From: an uncultured Roseovarius sp.
GTDB lineage: Bacteria > Pseudomonadota > Alphaproteobacteria > Rhodobacterales > Rhodobacteraceae
Length of the DNA stretch: 64,000 bases
Direction of reading: 5' to 3'
Assembly (NCBI GenBank): GCA_951812895.1
Contig: OX638333.1
Location: 1,168,366 to 1,232,365, forward strand
Below are positions 1-7,510 of the stretch, in pieces; position 1 is the stretch's first letter; each line of letters starts with the position of its first letter. The notes beneath the pieces were generated by a model that worked only from the letters and a program-made list of their open reading frames with translations, was not told where the DNA came from and ran no database searches. The translations under genes and the position numbers were made by a program.

Positions 1-2
1 CC

Positions 3-170
3 TACCGGATCGTGCTTCCGCAAGAGGCGGGCGGTCATACCTTAGACGTTACTGACTGGCTCTATCTGACAGAGAGCGGCGTTATCTTGAATAAGTCCGA
101 AATGCGTAAATTTGGCATCAAAGTGACCGAACTTGTGGCAACTATGCGCCGCGATACACAAGGACATTAG
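3..170 (+). CDS. DUF3833-like protein, C-terminal end (truncated by window edge)
   Basis: An open frame enters from the left edge and stops at TAG 168-170, giving the last 55 residues of a protein. The fragment reads like the C-terminus of DUF3833 proteins: a GGHTLDVTDWLYL stretch, then a conserved MRKFGIKV segment just before the end. DUF3833 proteins are small, often lipid-anchored envelope proteins of unknown function. The 5' part is outside the window, so the signal peptide and start cannot be checked. The family call rests on this short tail alone. Confidence 0.55.
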   Translation, partial: YRIVLPQEAGGHTLDVTDWLYLTESGVILNKSEMRKFGIKVTELVATMRRDTQGH

Positions 171-573
171 CTGGATTGTCCCAGGTTGCGAAAAGCGAAT
201 ACCCTAACGTTAACTCACCTCGGCGGCCTTTCGGCTCACAAGGAAAACGATTAGTTGTTGACGACCGGATGTGAGTTTAACTTCCCTCATTCGAGCCAAA
301 ATTGCGAAACCAAGGGGAGGCAAGCAAATAGATATTGGCCCTCCACACTTAGTTTCGCGGATATCGCTATGGGTTAATTTCCACCATTGGTTCATTTGTA
401 GTGAAAGCGCGCTTCGCCCTGAGCCTCGGTTATTGCCGTTTTCGAAATTACTGCGGCCGGTATGAATGGCTGTTATTTCCACTGCAAAGCAGCGTGTTTT
501 TTTCACCGTCGCAGAGAATGTTGCGCTGCGAACGCACGCAGCAACGTTTTTTTGCACGTCCGGTTTGGGCCCC
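171..573. other. Intergenic stretch without a convincing gene
   Basis: About 400 bases lie between the DUF3833 stop and the left end of the insertion sequence. Open frames on both strands (for example 210-557 minus and 271-465 plus) have no ribosome site, unusual composition and no recognisable domain. The stretch is richer in A and T than its neighbours. It could be debris from older insertions, but I see no terminal repeat or transposase fragment that proves this. Confidence 0.4.
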
Positions 574-654
574 TAGCATGTGTAATTGGGCTGACCCTGA
601 TCTGAGGTTGAGCTCCCGGTAGGATCACAGGATAGCTGTGAACAAGGGAGACTG

Positions 655-1692
655 ATGATGGAATATTTTGCCGGACTGGATGTGTCGCTGCGGTCGTGCG
701 CGCTTTGCATCGTTGATAGCAAGGGCAAGGTGATGCTTGAGCGCGATCTGCTGTGCGAGGTTGGCGACATTGCGGAGTGCTTGACGGATTTTGCTTATCC
801 GATTGAGCGAGTTGGCTTCGAGGCGGGCACGATGAGCCAGCACCTTTTCTTTGGCTTGACCAATGAGGGCTTCGACGTCGTGTGCATGGAAGCGCGTCAG
901 GTGAATGCGGCGCTGTCTGCGATGCGCAACAAGACCGACAAGAATGACGCCCGAGGAATTGCGCAGATCCTGCGCACCGGATGGTTCAGCCCTGTGCACA
1001 TGAAGAGCCGGAAGGCCCATGGCTATCGTGCATTGCTCAGCACCCGTAAAGCCCTACTTAACAAAACGATTGATCTGGCCAATGAAGTTCGCGGGTTGCT
1101 GAAAATCTTCGGCATCCGCCTGCCCAAGACCGTGAAGCATGGCAGCTTTGACGGTGTTGTCCGCCCGATGATCGAGATGGATGATGTTCTGGCACATGCT
1201 ATGCTTCCGCTGCTAGATGCACGCCTTGTTCTGTATCAGCACTTCCTGGAACTGGACCGGCGCGTCAAACGCGCTGCAAGTCACGATGAGGTCTGCATGC
1301 GGATGATGACTGTGCCGGGTGTCGGGCCGATCGCAGCGCTGACCTTCAAGGCGGCTGTCGATGATCCTGACCGCTTCAAGCGATCCCGCACGGTGGCCGC
1401 ACATTTTGGGCTGACACCGCGCCGTTTCCAGTCGGGTGAACATGACAATCCCGGCCGAATATCAAAGGCGGGTGACAGAGACGTTCGCGCAACTTTATAC
1501 GCGGCGGCAAATGCACTGCTCATGCGCACGATGGCCGGGTCACAGATCAAAACCTGGGGGACGCGCCTGATGCGGACCAAAGGCAGACGTCGCGCTGTCG
1601 TCGCCGTCGCACGTAAACTGGCTGTTTTGCTACACCGCATGTGGGCAGATGGCACTGAATTCCGTCCGGAAATGGTGGAGGGTACGGCATGA
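655..1692 (+). CDS. IS110/IS1111-family DEDD transposase
   Basis: A 345-aa transposase that would move the element by RNA-guided, RuvC-like recombination, as known for IS110 relatives. The N-terminal DEDD domain shows GLDVS (Asp9), Glu56 in VGFEAG and DKNDAR (Asp95, Asp98). The C-terminal Transposase_20 domain begins near VPGVGPIAA (220-228) and contains GRISKAGDRDVR, whose Ser270 matches the position of the catalytic serine of the family. AAGGGAG precedes the ATG; a second ATG follows at once at 658. The length is normal and no frameshift is visible. An apparently identical protein is encoded at 24420-25457. Confidence 0.93.
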   Translation: MMEYFAGLDVSLRSCALCIVDSKGKVMLERDLLCEVGDIAECLTDFAYPIERVGFEAGTMSQHLFFGLTNEGFDVVCMEARQVNAALSAMRNKTDKNDARGIAQILRTGWFSPVHMKSRKAHGYRALLSTRKALLNKTIDLANEVRGLLKIFGIRLPKTVKHGSFDGVVRPMIEMDDVLAHAMLPLLDARLVLYQHFLELDRRVKRAASHDEVCMRMMTVPGVGPIAALTFKAAVDDPDRFKRSRTVAAHFGLTPRRFQSGEHDNPGRISKAGDRDVRATLYAAANALLMRTMAGSQIKTWGTRLMRTKGRRRAVVAVARKLAVLLHRMWADGTEFRPEMVEGTA

Positions 1693-1950
1693 TCTGAACC
1701 ACCCACCACCAAACCGAGCGGGGTCGTCCCTCACCGGACGAGGTTCGTGGATGAAGCCGAAAATGACTGCTGCGCCACGTGAAGCGCGTCTCTTAGCGGG
1801 GCTCTCCACAACCGATCCGACATATGCGTGCAGCGGTGCCACCTGAGCATCAATCAGACTGCGAAGAGAAGCGTGACCCGGATGAGCGACAAAACCCAAA
1901 ACTAAAAAGGAAAATGAGCTTGACCCAAACACCCAATTAGAGAAGCGGTC
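1693..1950 (+). ncRNA. Candidate bridge-RNA region at the right end of IS copy 1
   Basis: The 258 bp between the transposase stop and the right end hold no supported gene. In IS1111-type elements the long non-coding end lies 3' of the transposase and is reported to encode the bridge (seeker) RNA that pairs with donor and target DNA. Position and length fit that role here. I did not fold the RNA or locate its guide loops, so the exact transcript is unknown. The same 258 bp recur at 25458-25715. Confidence 0.4.
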
Positions 1951-2202
1951 TTTTGCTAGATATTGCCGGGACGTCTGTCCGATATCCGCACAGGCTCTGC
2001 TGCAAAAACTATGAAGAAAACGTCACTTTTTAATGATCATGGACCACTGGCTTTTTGCCGCGATCAATCTGAGATGCCTCAAAAGATTTAGATTCAACGG
2101 AGCATCTGACCGACTGACATTCAAAGCCGCGCGATTGAAGATGGTTTTTTTGTCTCAGCGCGCTATGTTTGCGGTGCGGCAGGGATTAAAGGACGTCACG
2201 GT
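1951..2202. other. Intergenic region with a possible IS6-family end remnant
   Basis: No gene is visible between the IS and the dioxygenase start. At about 1993 the sequence GGCTCTGCTGCAAAAAC closely resembles the terminal inverted repeat of IS6/IS26-type elements, which begins GGCTCTGTTGCAAA or similar. No matching second end and no IS6 transposase were found, so this would be a solo end left by an older event. The promoter of the downstream gene must also lie here, but no clear -35/-10 pair was identified. Confidence 0.35.
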
Positions 2203-3237
2203 ATGATATTCAGACAGCTTTTCGACAAAACATCCTGTACTTACACTTACCTCATGGCCAGCCGGAACGGTGGTGAGGCGCTGTTGATTGACCCGGTGCT
2301 GGAACAGACCGGTCGGTATCTAAAACTGTTGGAGGAGCTTGACCTTAAGCTGGTCAAGGTGATCGACACTCATGTTCATGCTGATCATGTCAGTGCCATG
2401 GGCAAATTGAGGGATGCAACGCGGTGCGTAACCGTGATGGGGGAACAATCGCCGACTGATGTTGTTTCTATGCGGGTGACCGATCAGGAAAAGCTGACCA
2501 TCGAGGGCCTGACCTTGACCGCGCTATATACGCCGGGGCACACAAGCGAGAGCTATAGTTTTCTGATGGATGACCGGGTGTTCACGGGTGATACGCTGTT
2601 GATCCGGGGAACCGGCCGGACAGATTTCCAGAACGGTGATCCGTATGATCAGTATCATTCTCTGTTCGAACGGTTGCTGCGGCTGCCGGAGACAACGTTC
2701 GTCTATCCCGGGCACGATTACAAAGGGGATACAGTCAGCACGATTGGGGAAGAAAAGGCGTTTAACCCGCGGCTCAACGTGTCGTCAGCTGATGAATATG
2801 CCGAGATCATGAACAACCTGAACCTGCCGAACCCGAAGATGATGGATGTAGCGGTGCCAGAGAACCTGCGGCTGGGGCTGCAGATGGATGCGCAACGTCG
2901 TGTTCCGTCGGTCGAGGTGGAAGATCTGCTCGGCTCGTGGCCGAACGTGCAGATGCAGCTGGTAGATATTCGGGAAGAAGGGGAACGCAGGCGGGATGGC
3001 GCGATCCCCGGGTCGATCCACTTGCCGTATGGCCGGTTTTCATCCCACTGTGCTGAGGCCGGCACGCTGCGTGGGTTAAGCCGGAACGCCCAGTTGCTGA
3101 TCTATTGTGCGGTTGGTGAGCGGTCTACGCTTGCTGTTGAGATCGCAAAGGAAATGGGTCTGAAGGATGTCTCTCATTTGCCCGGCGGGGTTCGGGCCTG
3201 GAAGGCCGCCGGCGGGGCGGTTGAGAATATCCAATAG
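2203..3237 (+). CDS. Persulfide dioxygenase-rhodanese fusion (ETHE1-like)
   Basis: A 344-aa cytoplasmic two-domain enzyme. Residues 1 to about 230 are a metallo-beta-lactamase-fold, ETHE1-like persulfide dioxygenase with HVHADH (His57, His59, Asp61, His62), PGHT (His113), FTGD (Asp130) and YPGHD (His171). By analogy with ETHE1, His57, His113 and Asp130 bind the iron. Residues about 240-344 are a rhodanese domain with active-site Cys302 in YCAVGERS. In known fusions the dioxygenase oxidises glutathione persulfide to sulfite and the rhodanese moves sulfane sulfur between glutathione persulfide and thiosulfate. No sulfide-quinone reductase or ArsR regulator is next to it. Confidence 0.85.
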   Translation: MIFRQLFDKTSCTYTYLMASRNGGEALLIDPVLEQTGRYLKLLEELDLKLVKVIDTHVHADHVSAMGKLRDATRCVTVMGEQSPTDVVSMRVTDQEKLTIEGLTLTALYTPGHTSESYSFLMDDRVFTGDTLLIRGTGRTDFQNGDPYDQYHSLFERLLRLPETTFVYPGHDYKGDTVSTIGEEKAFNPRLNVSSADEYAEIMNNLNLPNPKMMDVAVPENLRLGLQMDAQRRVPSVEVEDLLGSWPNVQMQLVDIREEGERRRDGAIPGSIHLPYGRFSSHCAEAGTLRGLSRNAQLLIYCAVGERSTLAVEIAKEMGLKDVSHLPGGVRAWKAAGGAVENIQ

Positions 3238-3317
3238 AATCGTCTTCTGAAGGCTGCATTCGGCAGCTGTTTCGGGCGGAGGATTTTTCTTACGTCAGCC
3301 CAATTTAGGCCTTTACG

Positions 3318-3908
3318 CTAACGAACCGCCGGGTCAGAGCTGCTCTCGTTCCAGTTCGGTTCAAACCCGAGCACTTCGGTGCCCGGCGGCAGGCCGGGGT
3401 TGAACAGAATGTTATGTGCCATTGTCGCCTGATGCAGCAGGTTATGCGGCGCAAGGCGCCAGACTTTGCATTTCAGATCGAAACGCTGGGAATACGCTTC
3501 GAACACCAAGGTGCAATGTCCCGCGTCGCGAATTTTGGATGCGCCCGGTGATCCCGGCGGAAAAGTAGCGGTCAGGATGTCGGAAAATTCCGCCGCCTTT
3601 TGGTAATAGGCCGCTGACAAAAAGGTTAGTGCCTGATCCCGCCTCTGGGCCGGATCGTTGGTTTTGGCTGACATATGCTGCAACTCGGATGTCACTGAAT
3701 ATCCCGGCGCTTTGTTCATGACCGTGATGATTGCGCCAAGCGCCTCGTCCTGACCGTCGAGAAAGACATCGGGCATGATGGCCTCATCAGGACGCCCCTC
3801 ATTGTCACGCATGGCCATCTGACGTACCCGGCACTGCCAGCGCATAAAGGCTTTGCGCAGCGGGTGATTGGTAAAGCTTTCGCCAAGGTGGGCAGCTATC
3901 GAGCTCAT
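3318..3908 (-). CDS. Conserved hypothetical protein, last gene of the glnT-glx operon
   Basis: A 196-aa protein with no signal peptide, membrane segment or domain I recognise. Its ATG overlaps the stop of the upstream nitrilase gene by 4 bp, so translation is probably coupled and the two proteins probably act together. The sequence has a mixed alpha-helical look, with a basic N-terminal helix (KAFMRWQCRVRQMAM) and an aromatic C-terminal part. It is the last gene of a minus-strand operon led by glnT. The function is unknown; the context suggests amine or amide nitrogen metabolism. Confidence 0.75.
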   Translation of the reverse strand: MSSIAAHLGESFTNHPLRKAFMRWQCRVRQMAMRDNEGRPDEAIMPDVFLDGQDEALGAIITVMNKAPGYSVTSELQHMSAKTNDPAQRRDQALTFLSAAYYQKAAEFSDILTATFPPGSPGASKIRDAGHCTLVFEAYSQRFDLKCKVWRLAPHNLLHQATMAHNILFNPGLPPGTEVLGFEPNWNESSSDPAVR

Positions 3909-4753
3909 GCGACGCTCCTTTTGGGGTCTTTTGCGAGTGTAAACGGCATATCCGCATCAAGGCTTGGGATACGGCCTGCCGCTTCGGATACTTTATCAAG
4001 GTCAATGCGCGCCTGTACAACCCCCGGCAGGGTGCCGCCATCGCTGATGACTTCACCCCAGGGATTGACCACCAGAGAATGACCATAGCATTCGCCGCCA
4101 CCGGGCACCGGGCCGATCGCACAACAGGAGATCACAAAGCGCGTGGTTTCAATCGCGCGGGCACGGTTCAGGACGTGCCAATGCGCCTCGCCCGTTTTGC
4201 GGGTAAAGGCGGCAGGGCAGATCAGGATTTCCGCGCCATCCTGTGCCAGAGTGCGGAACAGTTCGGGAAAGCGAAGATCGTAACAGATTGTGTGCCCGAT
4301 CCGGGCAAAGGGAGTGTCGTGAACGACGGCCTTGTGCCCCGGGCTGACATAGGCGCTTTCGCGGTAAACCTCGGTTTCAGACAGCTGAATGTCGAACATG
4401 TTGATCTTGTCATAGCGACCGCGGATTGCGCCCGCATCGTCGAGCATAAAACCGCGGTTGATGATACGCCCATCCGGTCCGTCGATGGCGATAGAGCCGA
4501 GGTTGATCCAGACCTGCCGCCGCGCGGCAAAGTCCTGCATCTCCTGCAAAAACGGATGCGCCGCCTCTGACGCAGAAGGCGGCACAACAGCGGAGCCATC
4601 AGTTTTCAGGCCACCGCAATATTCTGGTAAAAAGAGGATATCCGCGCCTGCTTTGACTGCGGCCTCTGCCAAAGGCAGAGATTCTTCCAGTGCCGACAAA
4701 AAGTCGGGCATAGGGCGGGTTTGCAAACATGCAATGTCAAGCAGGCGCGGCAT
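3905..4753 (-). CDS. Carbon-nitrogen hydrolase (nitrilase superfamily, omega-amidase-like)
   Basis: A 282-aa nitrilase-superfamily enzyme with the complete triad: Glu44 in LPEY, Lys116 in RYDKINMFD and Cys157 in CYDLRFPELFR. This pattern is typical of the Nit1/Nit2 branch, which hydrolyses amides such as deaminated glutathione or alpha-ketoglutaramate. The Shine-Dalgarno AGGAAA precedes the ATG, and only 10 bp separate it from the upstream 137-aa gene. Being in an operon with glutamine synthetase-like and glutamate synthase-like genes, it may remove an amide group from an intermediate of that pathway. The substrate is inferred, not shown. Confidence 0.85.
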   Translation of the reverse strand: MPRLLDIACLQTRPMPDFLSALEESLPLAEAAVKAGADILFLPEYCGGLKTDGSAVVPPSASEAAHPFLQEMQDFAARRQVWINLGSIAIDGPDGRIINRGFMLDDAGAIRGRYDKINMFDIQLSETEVYRESAYVSPGHKAVVHDTPFARIGHTICYDLRFPELFRTLAQDGAEILICPAAFTRKTGEAHWHVLNRARAIETTRFVISCCAIGPVPGGGECYGHSLVVNPWGEVISDGGTLPGVVQARIDLDKVSEAAGRIPSLDADMPFTLAKDPKRSVA

Positions 4754-4763
4754 TTTCCTGGCC

Positions 4764-5177
4764 TCAGAACTTCATATAGGCCTTTCTGAGCATAACCAGA
4801 GGATGGCGGTCTGACATCTGGAATTTGATCAGGAATTCCCGTGCGATCATATCGCGGTCCTGCTGATTGTCCGGCAGTTCATAGGATTCGGGAACGCGCA
4901 CCCAACCGTTGTTGTTGCGGTCAAAGACCGCTGCGGCGCCCTCTTCATAGCCCATATGGACATCTTCCAGCCAGTTGAGATCATCCCAGCCCATCACTTC
5001 CATATACTTGCTCAGGAAGGGCGTGATCCGATCATAGTCCGGCACAAGGTTCACGTCGTAACGATAACCAATATGCTGACCGATTTCTTTTTCGCGTTCG
5101 GAGGCGAGCCCGTCTGCGTCTTCGATGAACTGGTTGACGTCCTTGATTTCGGAGCCGCGGTATTGTGTTCCAGCCAT
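4764..5177 (-). CDS. Small conserved hypothetical protein of the glnT-glx operon
   Basis: A 137-aa acidic, soluble protein of unknown function with no recognised domain. It is rich in Asp, Glu and Tyr and lacks cysteine, so it is unlikely to bind an iron-sulfur cluster through Cys. AGGAGAAAATGAA before the ATG is a good ribosome site. It lies between glxD and the nitrilase gene, separated from glxD by a GC-rich repeat (5198-5252). The position suggests a small subunit or accessory factor of the operon's enzymes, but nothing in the sequence proves this. Confidence 0.75.
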   Translation of the reverse strand: MAGTQYRGSEIKDVNQFIEDADGLASEREKEIGQHIGYRYDVNLVPDYDRITPFLSKYMEVMGWDDLNWLEDVHMGYEEGAAAVFDRNNNGWVRVPESYELPDNQQDRDMIAREFLIKFQMSDRHPLVMLRKAYMKF

Positions 5178-5197
5178 TTCATTTTCTCCTTTCGGAT

Positions 5198-5252
5198 GGT
5201 GGGGTTAAACCCCACCCTACGGGTTGGATGTAGGGTGGGTTTTCAACCTACC
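5198..5252. repeat. GTAGGGTGGG-type intergenic hairpin repeat inside the operon
   Basis: Two overlapping inverted repeats fill the gap between glxD and the 137-aa gene. GGTGGGGTT pairs with AACCCCACC (5198-5216). CCCACCCTAC (5211-5220) pairs with GTAGGGTGGG (5230-5239). Further GGTTTTCAACC-like symmetry follows. Related GTAGGGTGGGTTTTCAACCCACC elements are scattered between genes in many proteobacteria. In the mRNA these hairpins could stabilise the upstream message or partly stop transcription before the last three genes. Confidence 0.6.
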
Positions 5253-5253
5253 A

Positions 5254-6618
5254 TTACAGGTGGTGATAATCTTCGATACCGACGGTGTGGTTGGTTCCCG
5301 CAAGCGGAACACCAGCCATGGCCGAGGCCTCCATCGTAAGCGCTGCCAGATCTTCGGGCTCCAGCGAGTGAAGATAGGTTTTGCCGCAGGCACGTGCAAA
5401 GAGCTGTGCCTCGATGGTGAGCGTGTGCAGGAAGTTGTACACGCGCTCTGCCGCTTCATCGGGATCAAGACGCTTGCGCAGTTCCGGATCCTGCGTGGCC
5501 ACGCCAACCGGGCAGCGGCCCGTGTGACAGTGGTAGCAATAGCCGGGCTCTGCCAGGATTTCTTCCTGATAGTTGGCCTCAGGAATATCCTTGTTGCAGT
5601 TCAGAGCCATCATTACCGAGTGACCAAGCGCAATGGCATCTGCACCCAGAGCGATTGCCTTGGCCACATCTGCGCCGTTGCGGATACCACCGGCATAGAC
5701 CAGCGAGATTTCACCGCGTTTACCGAGATCATCAATCGCCTTACGCGCCTGACGGATCGCGGCCATGCCCGGAACACCGGTGTCTTCGGTTGCGAGGTGT
5801 GGACCGGCGCCTGTGCCGCCTTCCATACCGTCGATGTAGATGCTGTCAGGATCACACTTAACCGCCATCCGAACATCGTCATACACGCGTGACGCGCCCA
5901 GTTTGAGCTGGATCGGAATCTGCCAGTCAGTGGCTTCGCGGATCTCCTGAATTTTCAGTGCCAGATCGTCCGGGCCCAGCCAGTCAGGGTGACGAGCAGG
6001 AGAACGTTGGTCGATGCCCGCAGGCAGCGAGCGCATTTCAGCAACCTGATCGGTTACTTTCTGACCCATCAGGTGGCCGCCAAGACCCACTTTACAGCCC
6101 TGACCGATGAAGAATTCACAGCCATCCGCCAGAACCAGGTGGTTCGGGTTGAAGCCATAACGCGACTGAATGCACTGGTAGAACCATTTCGAGCTGTAAC
6201 GACGCTCGTCAGGGATCATCCCGCCTTCGCCGGAACATGTTGCCGTACCGGCCATGGTCGCGCCACGCGCCAGAGCGGTTTTCGCCTCGTAAGACAGAGC
6301 ACCAAACGACATACCCGTCACGTAGACCGGGATATCCAGAACCAGCGGGTTCTTGGCGCGCGGGCCAATGATGGTCTGCGTCTCGCATTTCTCGCGATAA
6401 CCTTCGATCACGAACCGCGTCAGCGTTCCGGGAAGGAAGGTAATGTCATCCCAATGCGGGATTTTCTTGAAGAGTGAGAAACCCCGCATCCGGTAGCGGC
6501 CAAGTTCGGACTTGATATGGATGTCATCCATAACCGCAGGTGGGAAGATGAAGCTGTCACCGATACGATTGGTATCGCGTGCCAGCGGTTGTTTTTTGGG
6601 CAGATCACCGTCAGCCAT
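5254..6618 (-). CDS. glxD: FMN-binding glutamate synthase-family protein (GlxD / MgsC-like)
   Basis: A 454-aa protein equivalent to the FMN and iron-sulfur domain of the glutamate synthase large subunit. The (beta/alpha)8 FMN barrel spans most of the chain, with DGMEGGTGAGP and a glycine-rich phosphate-binding segment around VYAGGIRNGADVAKAIALGA. The C-terminal cysteine cluster GYCYHCHTGRCPVG matches the [3Fe-4S] site. The frame is open further upstream, but the ATG at 6618 follows AAAGGA and gives the expected family length. It lies 22 bp after glxC. With GlxB and GlxC it should form a synthase that joins ammonia or an amine to 2-oxoglutarate, as MgsABC makes N-methylglutamate. Confidence 0.88.
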   Translation of the reverse strand: MADGDLPKKQPLARDTNRIGDSFIFPPAVMDDIHIKSELGRYRMRGFSLFKKIPHWDDITFLPGTLTRFVIEGYREKCETQTIIGPRAKNPLVLDIPVYVTGMSFGALSYEAKTALARGATMAGTATCSGEGGMIPDERRYSSKWFYQCIQSRYGFNPNHLVLADGCEFFIGQGCKVGLGGHLMGQKVTDQVAEMRSLPAGIDQRSPARHPDWLGPDDLALKIQEIREATDWQIPIQLKLGASRVYDDVRMAVKCDPDSIYIDGMEGGTGAGPHLATEDTGVPGMAAIRQARKAIDDLGKRGEISLVYAGGIRNGADVAKAIALGADAIALGHSVMMALNCNKDIPEANYQEEILAEPGYCYHCHTGRCPVGVATQDPELRKRLDPDEAAERVYNFLHTLTIEAQLFARACGKTYLHSLEPEDLAALTMEASAMAGVPLAGTNHTVGIEDYHHL

Positions 6619-6640
6619 TGTATCGTTCCTTTCGCTGGCT

Positions 6641-7510
6641 TTAGAGAATGAGTTTCTTCTCGTTTGGTTCCAGGTTGTCGTAGTTCCAAAGCATCTTGCC
6701 GGCCACGACCTTGGTGAAATGGTCAACGCCTTTGTCCGGCATCATCCCGTATTGCTTTAGCTTGCGGGTCAGCCAGGCCTTGTCGAGATCGGTCAGTTCC
6801 GCCTCGACCGCGTCCACGCCATATGACTTTGTCTCACCACCGACATAGATGGTGCCGTCATACATCGAGTCGCCAAGGTTTTTGCCTGCGTTGCCACAGA
6901 TGATCATCCGGCCACGTTGCATCATGAACCCGGTCAGAGCGCCCACATCACCACCAACGATGATTGTGCCACCCTTTTGGTCGATGCCTGTCCGCGAGCC
7001 AACCGAACCGCGGCACACAAGGTCGCCACCACGGATGGCTGCACCAAAGGTAGAACCGGCGTTCTTTTCAACCAGCACAGTACCGGACATCATGTTTTCA
7101 CCGCAGGACCAGCCAACCCGGCCCGTGATGCGCACGTTTGGCCCATCGATCAGACCCACGCCGAAGTAACCGGTCGAGCCTTCGATGATCAGGTTCAGCT
7201 TTGACAGGATGCCGACGCCAAGCGAGTGCTTGCCACGCGGGTTTTGCAGCACAATCGTACCGTAGCCTTCGGCCATCTTTGCACGAATGGCCTGATTGAC
7301 CTCGGTGTTGGTCATGTCGTCAGTGTCAATTTCGGTACGCTTGTTGAAATCAACCTTTGGCGCCCATGGATATTCGAACCGCTCTTCGGCGTCGGGGTCA
7401 AATTCCACATAAAGAGATTTGCCCGTCAGCTGTTCGGTGCGCATGCCCAGAGCGGTTACCCGCTCTTCCTGGGTCATGTTCTTGAGTTCTGCGTCGCTTA
7501 CGCTTGCCAT
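6641..7510 (-). CDS. glxC: GXGXG-domain glutamate synthase subunit (GlxC / MgsB-like)
   Basis: A 289-aa protein corresponding to the C-terminal GXGXG beta-helix of the glutamate synthase large subunit. The repeated glycine pattern covers about residues 100-235, for example GSTGYFGVGL, GRVGWSCGEN, GSVGSRTG and GGDVGALTG. This structural domain holds the amidotransferase and FMN domains together in GltB; here it is a separate subunit. The gene overlaps the 3' end of glxB by 13 bp, showing tight coupling. The last 50 residues are charged and lack the repeat. Assignment to GlxC or MgsB follows from gene order. Confidence 0.88.
   Translation of the reverse strand: MASVSDAELKNMTQEERVTALGMRTEQLTGKSLYVEFDPDAEERFEYPWAPKVDFNKRTEIDTDDMTNTEVNQAIRAKMAEGYGTIVLQNPRGKHSLGVGILSKLNLIIEGSTGYFGVGLIDGPNVRITGRVGWSCGENMMSGTVLVEKNAGSTFGAAIRGGDLVCRGSVGSRTGIDQKGGTIIVGGDVGALTGFMMQRGRMIICGNAGKNLGDSMYDGTIYVGGETKSYGVDAVEAELTDLDKAWLTRKLKQYGMMPDKGVDHFTKVVAGKMLWNYDNLEPNEKKLIL

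Larger units (their letters stand above)
574..1950 (+). mobile_element. IS110-family insertion sequence, IS1111-type ends, copy 1
   Basis: The limits come from comparison with the second copy at 24339-25715. The two agree from TAGCATG at 574 to GCGGTC at 1950 and differ immediately outside, giving a unit of 1377 bp. It carries one DEDD transposase with 81 bp before it and 258 bp after it. Subterminal inverted repeats with the core TAATTGGG lie at 583-590 and, inverted, at 1932-1939, about 10 bp inside each end. That layout, with no terminal inverted repeats and no obvious target duplication, is typical of the IS1111 subgroup. The element looks intact. Confidence 0.9.

Noticed and set aside
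210-557. A 115-residue minus-strand frame left of IS copy 1
   Set aside because: No Shine-Dalgarno, no recognised family, and equally long frames exist on the other strand.
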